Positions 1 through 8,751 of a stretch of DNA of 64,000 nt are shown piece by piece. Made by a program: the position numbers and the translations under genes. The number at the start of each line of letters is the position of its first letter. The first letter of the stretch is position 1. This DNA is from Castellaniella sp040276085 (GTDB lineage: Bacteria; Pseudomonadota; Gammaproteobacteria; Burkholderiales; Burkholderiaceae_B). Location of the stretch: contig NZ_JBELOK010000006.1 in assembly GCF_040276085.1 (NCBI RefSeq), positions 1 through 64,000 on the forward strand, given 5' to 3'. Below the pieces are notes generated by a model. The model worked only from the letters and a program-made list of their open reading frames with translations, was not told the DNA's origin and made no database searches.

Positions 1-357
1 CATTGCTCCATTAAACGTGTTCTTCGTAAAAACAAGTCTAATGAATGTCGCTGTCCCCCGTTCATGATGTAGAGCCCTTTTTTTTCGTGTGCGTCCAGCA
101 TGGGCGCACTCCTGCGGGCATGAAACCGCAAAGCTCAGTGTTGAGAACCTTGAGTGTGTCGTTGCGCTTCTATCGTGACGGCTGGGTTTTACACACATGT
201 ACTAGCAAAAGCCCGAGATCCCGCCAGGAAACCGGGCTTTTGCGTTGTTACCTTTTGGGGCCGATCCATTAAGATATATTTATAGTGGTTCTATTTTGTG
301 CTCGGCTTTTTGTGCGGGCATCGTGTAGTCCCGACATATCCCAGAAAATCCAAACGC
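1..357. other. Non-coding leader region at the window edge
   Basis: No convincing gene is seen here. A short open frame (about 45-272) has no recognisable domain and runs straight through the terminator hairpin at 205-243, so I do not call it. The first ~70 bases could be the tail of a gene that starts outside the window, but the short readable frames match nothing I know. The stretch therefore holds the 3' end of an upstream transcription unit plus the promoter region of the following signalling gene. Confidence 0.5.
205..243 (+). terminator. Intrinsic terminator-like hairpin
   Basis: The sequence gcaaaagcccg (205-215) is followed 17 bases later by its perfect complement cgggcttttgc (233-243). 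An 11-bp GC-rich stem ending in a T run on the plus strand and an A run on the minus strand could terminate in either direction. It most likely ends a unit that enters from the left edge. Confidence 0.7.
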
Positions 358-2978
358 ATGCGCCTACCAATATCCCGGCAAACAAGGTTTAGCGGCCACT
401 CGTATTTTGGCATCGCGGCATTGTCTGCAGCCCTGTATGGCTTGGTGCTGGCCATGATATTGGGTAATGCGGGCCTGGTGTACGTACTAATGTCGGGTTA
501 CGACGCCGCCCTCGATCAGTCGGCCGTGCTGGCCGAGATGCGCACTGGCAGTCAGCGCCTGGCGGTGCAGGCCATGCGTCTTTCGGATGGTGGGCTTTTG
601 CAAACAGGCCAGCTCAGCAAAGATATCGATGCAATGGATCGCCATCTGCAGGCGCTGGATCAGGGCGGGGTGGTTGGTGATCGTGAGATTGCGCCGTTGC
701 AGCAGGCGGTGGTGCGTCAGTTTCTGCCTAGTATTCAGCGTCACTGGGTGGGGTTCAAGGGGCGCTTGCAGGCGGTCATTCTCAACTCTTACTCGCACGG
801 CGAAGCGTCGCGCGATCCCCAGGATCTGCCTGGCGGCGTGCAACGCCAATGGTTGGCTGATGATGCGGGCGCCTTGCTCAAATCTGTGTCGGCTGCGTCC
901 GACGCCTTAATGCCACAGTTGCGGGAAGTCAAAAATCACGTCATCAGTACTTTGCTGGTAGCGGTATTTGTTGATCTTGCCTTGCTTATCTTTTTGTTTT
1001 GGGCGATGCGCCGGATGGTTGTGCTGCCTTTATCCGAGCTACGCAAAGGCACCGGCGCATTTGCGCACGGTAATTACAGCCATCGTCTCGAGCCTAGGGG
1101 TGTGCGAGAGGTTGCAGAGATCAGCACCGCGTATAACGTAGGCGTGCAGCATATCCACGAGCTCATCGAGGAAATGCACAGCAACCAGCAGGGCTTGCAG
1201 CGGGCAGATCTGGTGTTCCAGGGGCTTGCAGCCAATGCGCTGGTGGGTATCTTCCTGTCATCCCATGGGCGCTTCAGCTTTGTCAGCCGAAAAATGGCCG
1301 ACATCTTTGGCTATCAGCCAGACGAAATGGTGGATCAGCTGTCGCTGCTTGCGTTGATCGCCCCAAGAGAACGCTATCTGGTAGACGAAACCCTTAAAAA
1401 TGCCCTTACCCGCAAATCGCCCACGGTGCGCTTTGAGCACCGCGGACGACGTAAAGACGGCTCCCTGATTGATATCGAGGTGTTTTTAACCATCATCGGC
1501 AGTGGTGACGAGGCCTCGGTGATTGGGCTGGTGCAGGACATCACTGAAAGCAAGCAGGCAGAGTCCTCTGCCCAATTGGCAGCCATTGCCTACGAGAACA
1601 GCAGTGAAGCCATTGTGATCACAGAGCCCACCGGTGTGATCATCGACGTGAATCCAGCGTACTCCAAAATGACCGGCTATTGGCCCGACGAAGTGGTCGG
1701 CGAGTTGCTGTCTTTGTTGCGGCCAGGGCGTCACAACCGTGATTACTACGATGCCATGTGGCACGCGATCAATACCAAGGGACGTTGGGAGGGTGAGCGC
1801 TGGCAGCAGCGTAGGTCGGGCGAGGAGTACGCCCAGCGTGTGGTGCTGGATACCGCTTGGAATCACGATGGAACCGTCAACTGCCGGGTGGTGATGCTAA
1901 GTGATATCACCCAGAAAAAACAGATGGAAACGGCCATCTGGAATCAGGCACACCATGATCCCCTGACTGGCTTGCCCAATCGCCAGTATTTCAACGAGCA
2001 GTTGCTCGATAGCGTTGCCCAGTCTCGCGCAAAGGGGCAGACCCTGGCGCTGCTGTTCATGGATCTGGACCTCTTTAAAGAGGTCAATGATTCGCTGGGC
2101 CATGCGATGGGCGACCGCCTGCTGGTAGACGTTGCCGAACGGCTGCGTCAGTGTGCTCCGGACGGACAACATTTTATTGCCCGGCTGGGTGGCGACGAGT
2201 TTGTGATGCTGCTGACAGGCGCCCCTGACCGTACCGTGATGGATCACTTATGTGAGCAGATACTTGCCCGCATCACGCAGTCCTACCAATTGGCGGGCAC
2301 TGCCACCCATGTCTCTGCCAGCATTGGCCTGGCCTTCTATCCCGCCGATGCGGATACCGCCGAGTCCCTGATGCGCCATGTGGATATGGCCATGTATGCT
2401 GCCAAGGCACAAGGTCGTAATCGCTATCGGTATTTTGATCAATCCATGCGTAATCGAGTGCAGATGCAACACGATCTGCTGGTGGGGCTGCCCCAGGCTT
2501 TGGCCGCTGGCGAGTTCTTTCTTGAATATCAGCCGATTTTCGCTTGTGATACCGGGCAGGTTTGCCGGCAGATAGTCTGTCGCTTGAGTTTGATGAGCGC
2601 ATCCTGACGCACCTTGAGCACAATGTGCGGCCCGGGCTGCTGGCACTGCATCACGCCGGCATGCGATTTTGTGTGGGTGCTGCGTCTCTTGGCATGCCGG
2701 CATTGCTGGTGTCGGGGCGCCTGCCTTTCGAGTTTCTGAAGCTGGATCCAGGAATTACGGAGCAGATTACCAACAGTCCAGTGGCCCGAACGGTTTGTGA
2801 AACCATTATTTCGTTGGCACACCGCCTTGAGATGTCAGTGATTGCTGAAGGCATCACCAACGCCGCACAGCATCAAGTGCTCAAAGCCATTGGGTGTGAT
2901 GCCGGCCAGGGGTTTTGGCTGGGTCCACCCCTGAATGCTTCGGACTTCGAACAACAATATCTGGTGCACCCCGCCTAG
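358..2978 (+). pseudogene. Membrane PAS-PAS-GGDEF diguanylate cyclase with a broken EAL domain
   Basis: The gene encodes an inner-membrane cyclic-di-GMP enzyme. In order it shows an N-terminal membrane segment, a periplasmic sensor of about 150 residues, a second membrane segment, a HAMP-like linker, two PAS domains and a GGDEF domain with an intact RLGGDEF motif near base 2190. No RxxD inhibitory site precedes GGDEF. The EAL domain begins (LEYQPIF...TGQV) but the frame ends at 2607. In another frame from 2562 the C-terminal half of an EAL domain resumes (LSLEFDERIL ... VIAEGITN ... LGCD-like IGCDAGQGFWLG) and stops at 2978. About 85-95 codons carrying the EAL signature itself are missing at the junction. 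The cyclase half could still be made as a truncated protein. A GTG at 298 is an alternative start; I prefer the ATG at 358, just before the first membrane helix. Confidence 0.75.
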
Positions 2979-2995
2979 CCGGTGGCTGCAGTGGC

Positions 2996-4621
2996 TCAGG
3001 CCCTTTTTTTGCGCAGATAGAGGCCTGCCAGCAACAGAGCCAGCAGCCAAATCAGGATGGGGCGGTCGCCCCAGCGGACATACGGGGTCAGGCCCTGGGC
3101 CCCCTGGATTTCTACGTCCAGCACGCCCGGTATGCCGGGATCCAGCTCGGCTCGGACCTCACCCTTGGGGCCGATGGCGGCAGTTGTCCCGGTGTTGGTG
3201 GCCCGAATCACTGGCCGTGCAGTTTCCAGGGCGCGCATGCGCGAGATCCACAGGTGCTGCCGGAGTGCCCAGGAGTTGCCAAACCAGGCCAGATTGCTGA
3301 GATTGACCAGTACGCTGGCACCGGGCTGGCCATTGGCCCCCGGCCTGACCGCTGCGGCAATCTCCTCGCCAAAGGCGTCCTCATAGCAGATATTGATGGC
3401 CAGGGCCTGATCGCCAATGTGCAAAGCGGCCTGCCCGGGCTGTCCGCGATTAAAGTCGCCCAGGGGGATATTCATGGCGTGGACAAACCAATGAAACCCG
3501 GTCGGGATAAATTCACCGAACGGGACGAGATGCTGCTTGTCGTAGTGCCATTGACCCGGCTGCAAGGGACCCTGCGTGTCGGTGGGTTGAATGACCGTGG
3601 CGCTGTTGGTGTAGCGGTCTGCCGATTGGCTGCGGGTGTGCAAGGGCAGCCCCATGATGATGGGTGCCTGCATGGTTTGGCTAAGGCGTATCCAGGATTG
3701 CCAGAAGGCGGGGGAGATCTGGTCTTGAAACACGGGCAATACGGTTTCTGGCAGTACGATCAGCTGAGGTTGGTCTTCAGGCGATTTGGCAGCCAGGCCT
3801 GCCAGCCGGTGCGTGCGTGCCATGGCCTCTGACAAGCGGTCGGGATTGAATTTGTCGGCCTGTGGCGTGGCGGGTTGCACCAAACGCACCAGCATGGGCT
3901 GGCCAGATGCCCGGGCCCAGTCGATGTGTCCCCAGGCAATGCCCAATAAACCGCTCAGCAAAGCCAGGGCAATGGTGGCAGCTGCGCTGCGATCGTAGGG
4001 GGTGTCTTTGGCTCGTGCCATCAGTGCAATGGCTCCGGCTGCGAAAGCAGCCAGCCAGGCCACCCCATATACCCCTATAAAAGGGGCCCAGGCCGCAAAC
4101 ATGCCCTCTGCGTGCGCATAACCGATGTTTAGCCAGGGAAATCCGGTAAACAGTGTGCCGCGCAGCCACTCAAAGGATGCCCAGGCACTGGCCCAGACCA
4201 GGGCGTTGAGGATCTGCCTGCCTGCCTTTTGCTGGGGCAGGCGATAGGCGGCACAAAGCCAGGCAGTGAGTGCGCAGGCGCCTGCCGCGAACAGTGCCAT
4301 GGCAGCCGTAAACAGCAGCAGTGCGGCAATGGCCAGGGGCAGGGCCAGGCCACCAAACTGGTGCATGCTGATGGTCAGCCAGTACACCCCGATGCTGAAT
4401 TGCACCCAGCCAAAGAGCCAGCCGCGCAAGGCGGCTTGCCGGAGGGTGCCTGCCTGCCATGTTTGCGCAGCCAATACCGCCAGGCTGGCGATCTGGACAA
4501 AGGGCAGGCTCCAGGCAGGTAGCGGCCCAGGTGCGAAGCAAAGCGCCTGCAGCGCCCCGGCCAGAATCAGGTAGAGCCAGGATTTGGCTGATTGCCCTTG
4601 CTTGCTGTTGGGCTCAACCAT
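2996..4621 (-). CDS. lnt: Apolipoprotein N-acyltransferase
   Basis: Lnt transfers an acyl chain from phospholipid to the N-terminal cysteine of apolipoproteins, the last step of lipoprotein maturation in the inner membrane. The 541-residue protein has several N-terminal membrane segments (roughly residues 15-230) and a periplasmic nitrilase-like domain. The catalytic triad is visible as Glu292 in VLPETVLP, Lys362 in YDKQHLVPFGEF and Cys412 in NICYEDAFG. A final membrane helix (ILIWLLALLLAGLYL) closes the protein. Its start overlaps the end of the CorC gene by 8 bases, so the two are very probably co-transcribed and translationally coupled, as in the conserved ybeZ-ybeY-ybeX-lnt arrangement. 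Length and motifs match the family well. Confidence 0.95.
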   Translation of the reverse strand: MVEPNSKQGQSAKSWLYLILAGALQALCFAPGPLPAWSLPFVQIASLAVLAAQTWQAGTLRQAALRGWLFGWVQFSIGVYWLTISMHQFGGLALPLAIAALLLFTAAMALFAAGACALTAWLCAAYRLPQQKAGRQILNALVWASAWASFEWLRGTLFTGFPWLNIGYAHAEGMFAAWAPFIGVYGVAWLAAFAAGAIALMARAKDTPYDRSAAATIALALLSGLLGIAWGHIDWARASGQPMLVRLVQPATPQADKFNPDRLSEAMARTHRLAGLAAKSPEDQPQLIVLPETVLPVFQDQISPAFWQSWIRLSQTMQAPIIMGLPLHTRSQSADRYTNSATVIQPTDTQGPLQPGQWHYDKQHLVPFGEFIPTGFHWFVHAMNIPLGDFNRGQPGQAALHIGDQALAINICYEDAFGEEIAAAVRPGANGQPGASVLVNLSNLAWFGNSWALRQHLWISRMRALETARPVIRATNTGTTAAIGPKGEVRAELDPGIPGVLDVEIQGAQGLTPYVRWGDRPILIWLLALLLAGLYLRKKRA

Positions 4622-5501
4622 GCTGTGAGGCGGGTTCCTGTGATTGGTCTGTCATCCGCTGGATATGCAGCCAGCGGGCACATTTGCTGTCGGCACTCAC
4701 TACTGTGATTGCCAGACCGTGGCTTTCGAAACGCTCGGCCCGGCGGGGGATATGGCCCAATTGTGCGGCCAGCCAGCCATTGAGCGTGTCGTAATCTTCG
4801 TCGGGGATATCTACGTGGAAGGCTTCGTTGAAGTCGTCGATTTCGGTCATGCCCATGGCACGCCAGCTGTTCTCGCCGGTGCGGAAAATCGTTTTTTCGT
4901 CTGCTTCGTCGAATTCGTCTTCGATGTCGCCCACAATCTGTTCGAGCACGTCTTCCATGGTAACCAGCCCGCAGATGCCGCCGTGTTCGTCGATGACGAT
5001 GGCCAGGTGATTGTGGCCGACGCGAAACTCGTGCAGCAGCTCGTTGAGCCGTTTGGTTTCGGGGATGAACACCGGGGGCCGGATCAGGGCTCGAATATCC
5101 AGGGCGTGATCGGATAGCGTGAGCAGCAGATCCTTGGCCAGCAAAACACCGATGATATTGTCACGGTCGCCTTCGTATACCGGAAAGCGGGAGTGACCTG
5201 TCTCGGTGATGCTGCGCATGAGCTCGGACAAGGGTTGAGTGACGTCGAGAAGATCCATCCGCGAGCGCGACACCATGATGTCGGCAACGGTTTTGTCGGC
5301 AACTTCAAGCGCGCCCGAGATCATGGCGTAGGATTCGCCATCCAGGATCGAGTGATCGTGTGCGGCTTCGAGGACGGCCCGGATGCCTTGGCGGTCGGTG
5401 GGTGGGGCAGGCCGCATCAGGGCTTTTAGACGGGAGAAAAGCGAACGGGAAGCCGCCTGGGTAGGTCGGGGTTCTGAGTCTGAGGAGTGAGGGTCTGGCA
5501 T
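4614..5501 (-). CDS. corC: CorC/YbeX-type CBS-pair protein
   Basis: This 295-residue protein is of the HlyC/CorC group, implicated in magnesium/cobalt homeostasis. It lacks the DUF21 membrane domain found in larger relatives. Two CBS repeats span roughly residues 60-185 (starting at DIMVSRSRMDLL and including GLVTMEDVLEQIVGDIEDEFDE), followed by the CorC_HlyC C-terminal domain (DFNEAFHVDIPDEDYDTLNGWL). I chose the ATG at 5501 (MPDPHSSDS) over one 11 codons upstream, because family members begin close to this point. It sits between ybeY and lnt in a leftward operon. The transport role is family knowledge; more recent work links YbeX to ribosome metabolism, which would fit the YbeY neighbour. 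Confidence 0.9.
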   Translation of the reverse strand: MPDPHSSDSEPRPTQAASRSLFSRLKALMRPAPPTDRQGIRAVLEAAHDHSILDGESYAMISGALEVADKTVADIMVSRSRMDLLDVTQPLSELMRSITETGHSRFPVYEGDRDNIIGVLLAKDLLLTLSDHALDIRALIRPPVFIPETKRLNELLHEFRVGHNHLAIVIDEHGGICGLVTMEDVLEQIVGDIEDEFDEADEKTIFRTGENSWRAMGMTEIDDFNEAFHVDIPDEDYDTLNGWLAAQLGHIPRRAERFESHGLAITVVSADSKCARWLHIQRMTDQSQEPASQHG

Positions 5502-5555
5502 TGTCCGAAGGACGAGTAATGGATCCCGTAGCATAACCGATAAAGTGTCAAACGC

Positions 5556-6041
5556 TTAAGGGCCGGATTGCGTCAGGTAAGGGTTGGGGATCCCCTGTGC
5601 CGCAAGGATCGCTGTTTCCAGTGCTTCCATGCGTTCGGCTTCATCTGTCTGGATGTGGTCATAACCCAATGCGTGCAAAACGCCATGGGTCACCAGGTGT
5701 GCGGCATGGTGCAAAAACGGCTTGTGCTGATCAAGGGCCTCTTGCTGTAGTACCGGCAGGCAGAGCACGATGTCTCCGCTGATCAAGCCCGAGGGATCTG
5801 CACCGTATTCGAAGGTCAGTACGTTAGTGGCGTAGTCACGCTGCCGCCAGGCTGCGTTCAGGGTGCGGCCTTCGTTGGTGTCCACAATGCGTATAGTCAG
5901 TGCCACAGGCTGGCCGGCTCTGGGGTCTGGGGGCACCAGAGCGTGTTCAAGTGCCCGGCCGACCCAGCGGCGCAGGCGCCAGCGTGGCAGGTGCGGTGCT
6001 TTTACACCGTACTGGACAGCCAGTGAAAACTCAGGATACAT
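5556..6041 (-). CDS. ybeY: Endoribonuclease YbeY (rRNA maturation factor)
   Basis: YbeY is a single-strand-specific metallo-endoribonuclease needed for 16S rRNA 3'-end maturation and ribosome quality control. The zinc-binding signature is plain: HGVLHALGYDH near the C-terminus. I start the gene at the ATG at 6041 (MYPEFSLAVQYG), giving 161 residues, the usual family length. A longer upstream extension would be unusual in composition and would lie inside the phoH-like gene. With this start ybeY overlaps the end of ybeZ by 11 bases, consistent with translational coupling in the miaB-ybeZ-ybeY-corC-lnt unit. Confidence 0.93.
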   Translation of the reverse strand: MYPEFSLAVQYGVKAPHLPRWRLRRWVGRALEHALVPPDPRAGQPVALTIRIVDTNEGRTLNAAWRQRDYATNVLTFEYGADPSGLISGDIVLCLPVLQQEALDQHKPFLHHAAHLVTHGVLHALGYDHIQTDEAERMEALETAILAAQGIPNPYLTQSGP

Positions 6042-7053
6042 GGTCGCCGGCTTGCTCGTAGGCATCCACAATGCGTGCCACCAGCGGATGGCGCACCACG
6101 TCGCGGCTGGTGAAGCGTGTTTGGGCAATGCCGGGGACACCATCCAGCACTTCGAGTGCGTGCAGCAGCCCACTCTGGTGGCCCTTGGGCAGGTCTACCT
6201 GCGAAGGATCGCCGTTGATGACGGCCTTGCTGCCAAACCCGATCCGCGTGAGAAACATCTTCATTTGTTCGGGTGTCGTGTTCTGGGCCTCGTCCAGAAT
6301 GATGAAGGAGTGGTTCAGTGTGCGCCCGCGCATGTAAGCCAGCGGGGCGATCTCGATGGTTTGCTTTTCGAAGAAGCGCTGTGTCTTCTCGAAGCCCAGC
6401 AGATCATACAGCGCGTCGTATAACGGGCGCAGATAGGGGTCTACCTTCTGGGTGAGGTCGCCGGGTAAAAAGCCCAGGCGCTCGCCGGCCTCTACTGCGG
6501 GGCGGGTAAGCACCAGACGTGACACCGATTCACGCTCCATTGCGTCGATGGCGCAAGCCACCGCCAGCCAGGTTTTACCGGTGCCGGCGGGGCCCACACC
6601 AAAAGTGACGTCATGCTTGAGGATGGCCTGCAGGTAATCGCGTTGCCGGGGTGTGCGTGGGCGCAGATCCGATTTGCGGGTATGCAGCACGATACCGTCT
6701 GCATCCACAGGCGGCAGCTCGGGCAAACTTTGGGCCGACGTGTCTGAGGGCAGGTGCGAGTTTGAAATCCCACGGTTGCTGAGCTCTACCAACCCCAGTT
6801 GCAGCGCATCCAGCGATAGCGCTTCTTTTTCGGCTCGTTTGTGAAACCAGCGCAGGGCGTTTGTTGCCTCTTGGGCACGTGCCCCCCGAACGCTGAGGCG
6901 GTTGCCGCGTCGGTTGATCGTCACGTCGTAGGCGTGAGAGATCTGGCGCAGGTTCTCATCCAGTGGGCCGCAGAAATTGGACAGCTGCGTGTTGTCTCCC
7001 GTCAATTGCAGCGTCACGGGACGCGGGCCGGGTGTCTTGATGCGGGTACTCAT
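6031..7053 (-). CDS. ybeZ: PhoH-like ATPase YbeZ
   Basis: This 340-residue protein belongs to the PhoH family, a P-loop ATPase related to the helicase core that is thought to act with YbeY in RNA metabolism. A KH-like N-terminal region precedes the ATPase domain. The Walker A motif GPAGTGKT lies near residue 155, and a Walker B-like IILDEAQNTTPEQMKMFLTR and the motif VINGDPSQVDLP follow. Its start overlaps the miaB stop by four bases (ATGA), and its end overlaps ybeY. The biochemical role of YbeZ is inferred from its partner YbeY rather than from the sequence. Confidence 0.92.
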   Translation of the reverse strand: MSTRIKTPGPRPVTLQLTGDNTQLSNFCGPLDENLRQISHAYDVTINRRGNRLSVRGARAQEATNALRWFHKRAEKEALSLDALQLGLVELSNRGISNSHLPSDTSAQSLPELPPVDADGIVLHTRKSDLRPRTPRQRDYLQAILKHDVTFGVGPAGTGKTWLAVACAIDAMERESVSRLVLTRPAVEAGERLGFLPGDLTQKVDPYLRPLYDALYDLLGFEKTQRFFEKQTIEIAPLAYMRGRTLNHSFIILDEAQNTTPEQMKMFLTRIGFGSKAVINGDPSQVDLPKGHQSGLLHALEVLDGVPGIAQTRFTSRDVVRHPLVARIVDAYEQAGDHVS

Positions 7054-8537
7054 GCAGGAATATGGCCGGTTTCGCGGGTGATGATTTCGCCCCGCAGGGT
7101 GTTGGTCATGGTTTCGGTAATGCGCACGTCCACCATCTGGCCAATCAGTCTTGGTTGGCCTGCAAAGTTGACGATGCGGTTGTTTTCACTGCGGCCCTTC
7201 ATGTCGGCTGGGTCGCGTTTTGAGGGCCCCTCGACCAGCAAGCGCTGTACGCTGCCCACCATGGATTGGCTGATATCGGCAGCCTGCTGGTTGATCAGGG
7301 CTTGCAGGCGATGCAGTCGTTCAAGCTTTTCGGCTTGCGCAGTAGGGTCGTCCAGATCAGCTGCCGGGGTGCCCGGGCGCTTGGAGTAGACAAAGGAAAA
7401 GGACTGATCAAAGCCGACTTCCTGGACGAGGTCCAGCGTTTTTTGAAAGTCGGCTTCGGTTTCGCCTGGAAACCCGACGATGAAGTCGGATGACAGGGTC
7501 ATGTCGGGACGTGCAAGACGCAGGCGCCGGATGATGGATTTGTATTCGAGTGCGGTGTAGCCGCGTTTCATGGCGGCCAGCACGCGGTCGCTGCCGGCTT
7601 GAACCGGCAGGTGCAAAAAAGGCACCAGCTTGGGCAGGCGACCGTGTGCTTCGATCAGGCGTGCCGTCATCTCTTTGGGGTGCGAGGTGGTGTAGCGGAT
7701 GCGCTCGATCCCCGGAATGTCGTGCACGTAGTCGAGCAGCATCGCGAAGTCGGCAATCTCGTCTGCGGCCCCGGTGGGGCCGCGATAGGCATTGACGTTT
7801 TGGCCCAGCAGGGTTACTTCGCGCACACCCTGATCGGCAAGATCTGCGATTTCCGTGAGCACGTCGTCGAAAGGCCGGGAAACCTCGGCACCCCGGGTAT
7901 AGGGGACAACGCAGAAGCTGCAATACTTGCTGCACCCTTCCATGATGGACACAAAGGCGGTGGGGCCGTCCACGCGTGCTGGCGGCAGCGCGTCAAATTT
8001 CTCGATCAGGGGAAACGAAATATCCACTTGCGAGTGGCCTGTGGCCCGGCGCCGGTCGATGAGCTCGGGCAGGCGGTGCAAGGTTTGCGGACCAAACACC
8101 ACATCGACGTAAGGTGCCCGACGGACAATGGCTTCGCCCTCCTGGCTGGCTACGCAGCCACCCACGCCGATGACAAGATCCGGCTTGGCTTGCTTGAGGT
8201 GCTGCACGCGCCCGAGATCCGAAAACACTTTTTCCTGTGCTTTTTCGCGCACCGAACAGGTGTTGAACAGGATGATGTCCGCGTCTTCCGGTGTATCGGT
8301 AAGCTCGACACCTTTGGTGGCGCGGAGAATATCCACTATTTTTTCGGAGTCGTATTCGTTCATCTGGCAGCCAAAGGTGCGGATGAAGAGCTTTTTATGC
8401 TGTCCGGGTGACACAGGCTGCAGCAGGGTTGCCAGGGTTTCATCTTGAGACTGGCGCCAGGCCTGGTCTTTGAGGTGCTCGGCGGATTCGCGGGAAGCAG
8501 GGATGACGCCGGGGCGACGTACGGGGGTTTCTTGCAT
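7050..8537 (-). CDS. miaB: tRNA-2-methylthio-N6-dimethylallyladenosine synthase
   Basis: MiaB is a radical-SAM methylthiotransferase that converts i6A37 to ms2i6A37 in tRNAs reading codons that begin with U. The N-terminal UPF0004 domain supplies three cluster cysteines (TFGCQMNEYDSEK, FNTCSVREKAQEK, GGCVASQEGE). The radical-SAM motif CSKYCSFC follows, and the C-terminal TRAM domain includes KGRSENNRIVNF. The 495-residue length includes an N-terminal extension of about 45 residues before the first conserved strand (KKLFIRTFGCQMN), slightly longer than Escherichia coli MiaB. It leads the miaB-ybeZ-ybeY-corC-lnt operon, and the region before it carries strong hairpins. Confidence 0.95.
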   Translation of the reverse strand: MQETPVRRPGVIPASRESAEHLKDQAWRQSQDETLATLLQPVSPGQHKKLFIRTFGCQMNEYDSEKIVDILRATKGVELTDTPEDADIILFNTCSVREKAQEKVFSDLGRVQHLKQAKPDLVIGVGGCVASQEGEAIVRRAPYVDVVFGPQTLHRLPELIDRRRATGHSQVDISFPLIEKFDALPPARVDGPTAFVSIMEGCSKYCSFCVVPYTRGAEVSRPFDDVLTEIADLADQGVREVTLLGQNVNAYRGPTGAADEIADFAMLLDYVHDIPGIERIRYTTSHPKEMTARLIEAHGRLPKLVPFLHLPVQAGSDRVLAAMKRGYTALEYKSIIRRLRLARPDMTLSSDFIVGFPGETEADFQKTLDLVQEVGFDQSFSFVYSKRPGTPAADLDDPTAQAEKLERLHRLQALINQQAADISQSMVGSVQRLLVEGPSKRDPADMKGRSENNRIVNFAGQPRLIGQMVDVRITETMTNTLRGEIITRETGHIPA

Positions 8538-8604
8538 GGCAAAGCGCCGGGGCGGGTTTACATCCCGGGGGCGTCGAAAAATGGATGATCGGGCATTTTA
8601 ACCC

Positions 8605-8651
8605 ACAGCGCTGCCAGATGCCCGGGTGGTCCAGGTATCTGGCAGCGCTGT
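8605..8651. repeat. Perfect 15-bp inverted repeat
   Basis: The arm acagcgctgccagat (8605-8619) is repeated in perfect reverse complement at 8637-8651, with a 17-base loop. It lies between the start of miaB and the end of secF. There is no long T run on either side, so it is not a textbook intrinsic terminator. It may be an mRNA end-stabilising structure or a binding palindrome. Confidence 0.75.
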
Positions 8652-8678
8652 TGTTGGTTGGGAGGATAACCCCACCGC

Positions 8679-8694
8679 GCGGCCTGTTGGCCGC
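8679..8694. repeat. Short GC hairpin
   Basis: The sequence gcggcc, tgtt, ggccgc forms a 6-bp perfect stem with a 4-base loop between the two larger inverted repeats. Alone it would be unremarkable. It is listed because it completes a series of three consecutive hairpins in about 150 bases. Confidence 0.55.
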
Positions 8695-8696
8695 TT

Positions 8697-8751
8697 GGAT
8701 AATCCAGGCAATCCACAGCCCGCAGGGGCTGTGGATTGTCCAGGATTATCC
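8697..8751 (-). terminator. Long hairpin overlapping the secF stop codon
   Basis: The left arm (8697-8720) and right arm (8727-8751) are nearly complementary over 24-25 bases, with a small internal bulge and a 6-base loop. The core aatccacagcc pairs perfectly with ggctgtggatt. The right arm includes the secF stop codon (8746-8748). Its place directly at the end of the leftward queA-tgt-yajC-secD-secF unit suggests termination or 3'-end protection. No U tract follows, so factor-independent termination is not certain. Confidence 0.6.

Noticed and set aside
45..272. Small open frame at the window start
   Set aside because: Reads through a terminator hairpin and has no domain or convincing ribosome site.
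2915..3832. A 305-codon plus-strand frame inside lnt
   Set aside because: Low-complexity translation opposite a clear lnt gene with its full catalytic triad.
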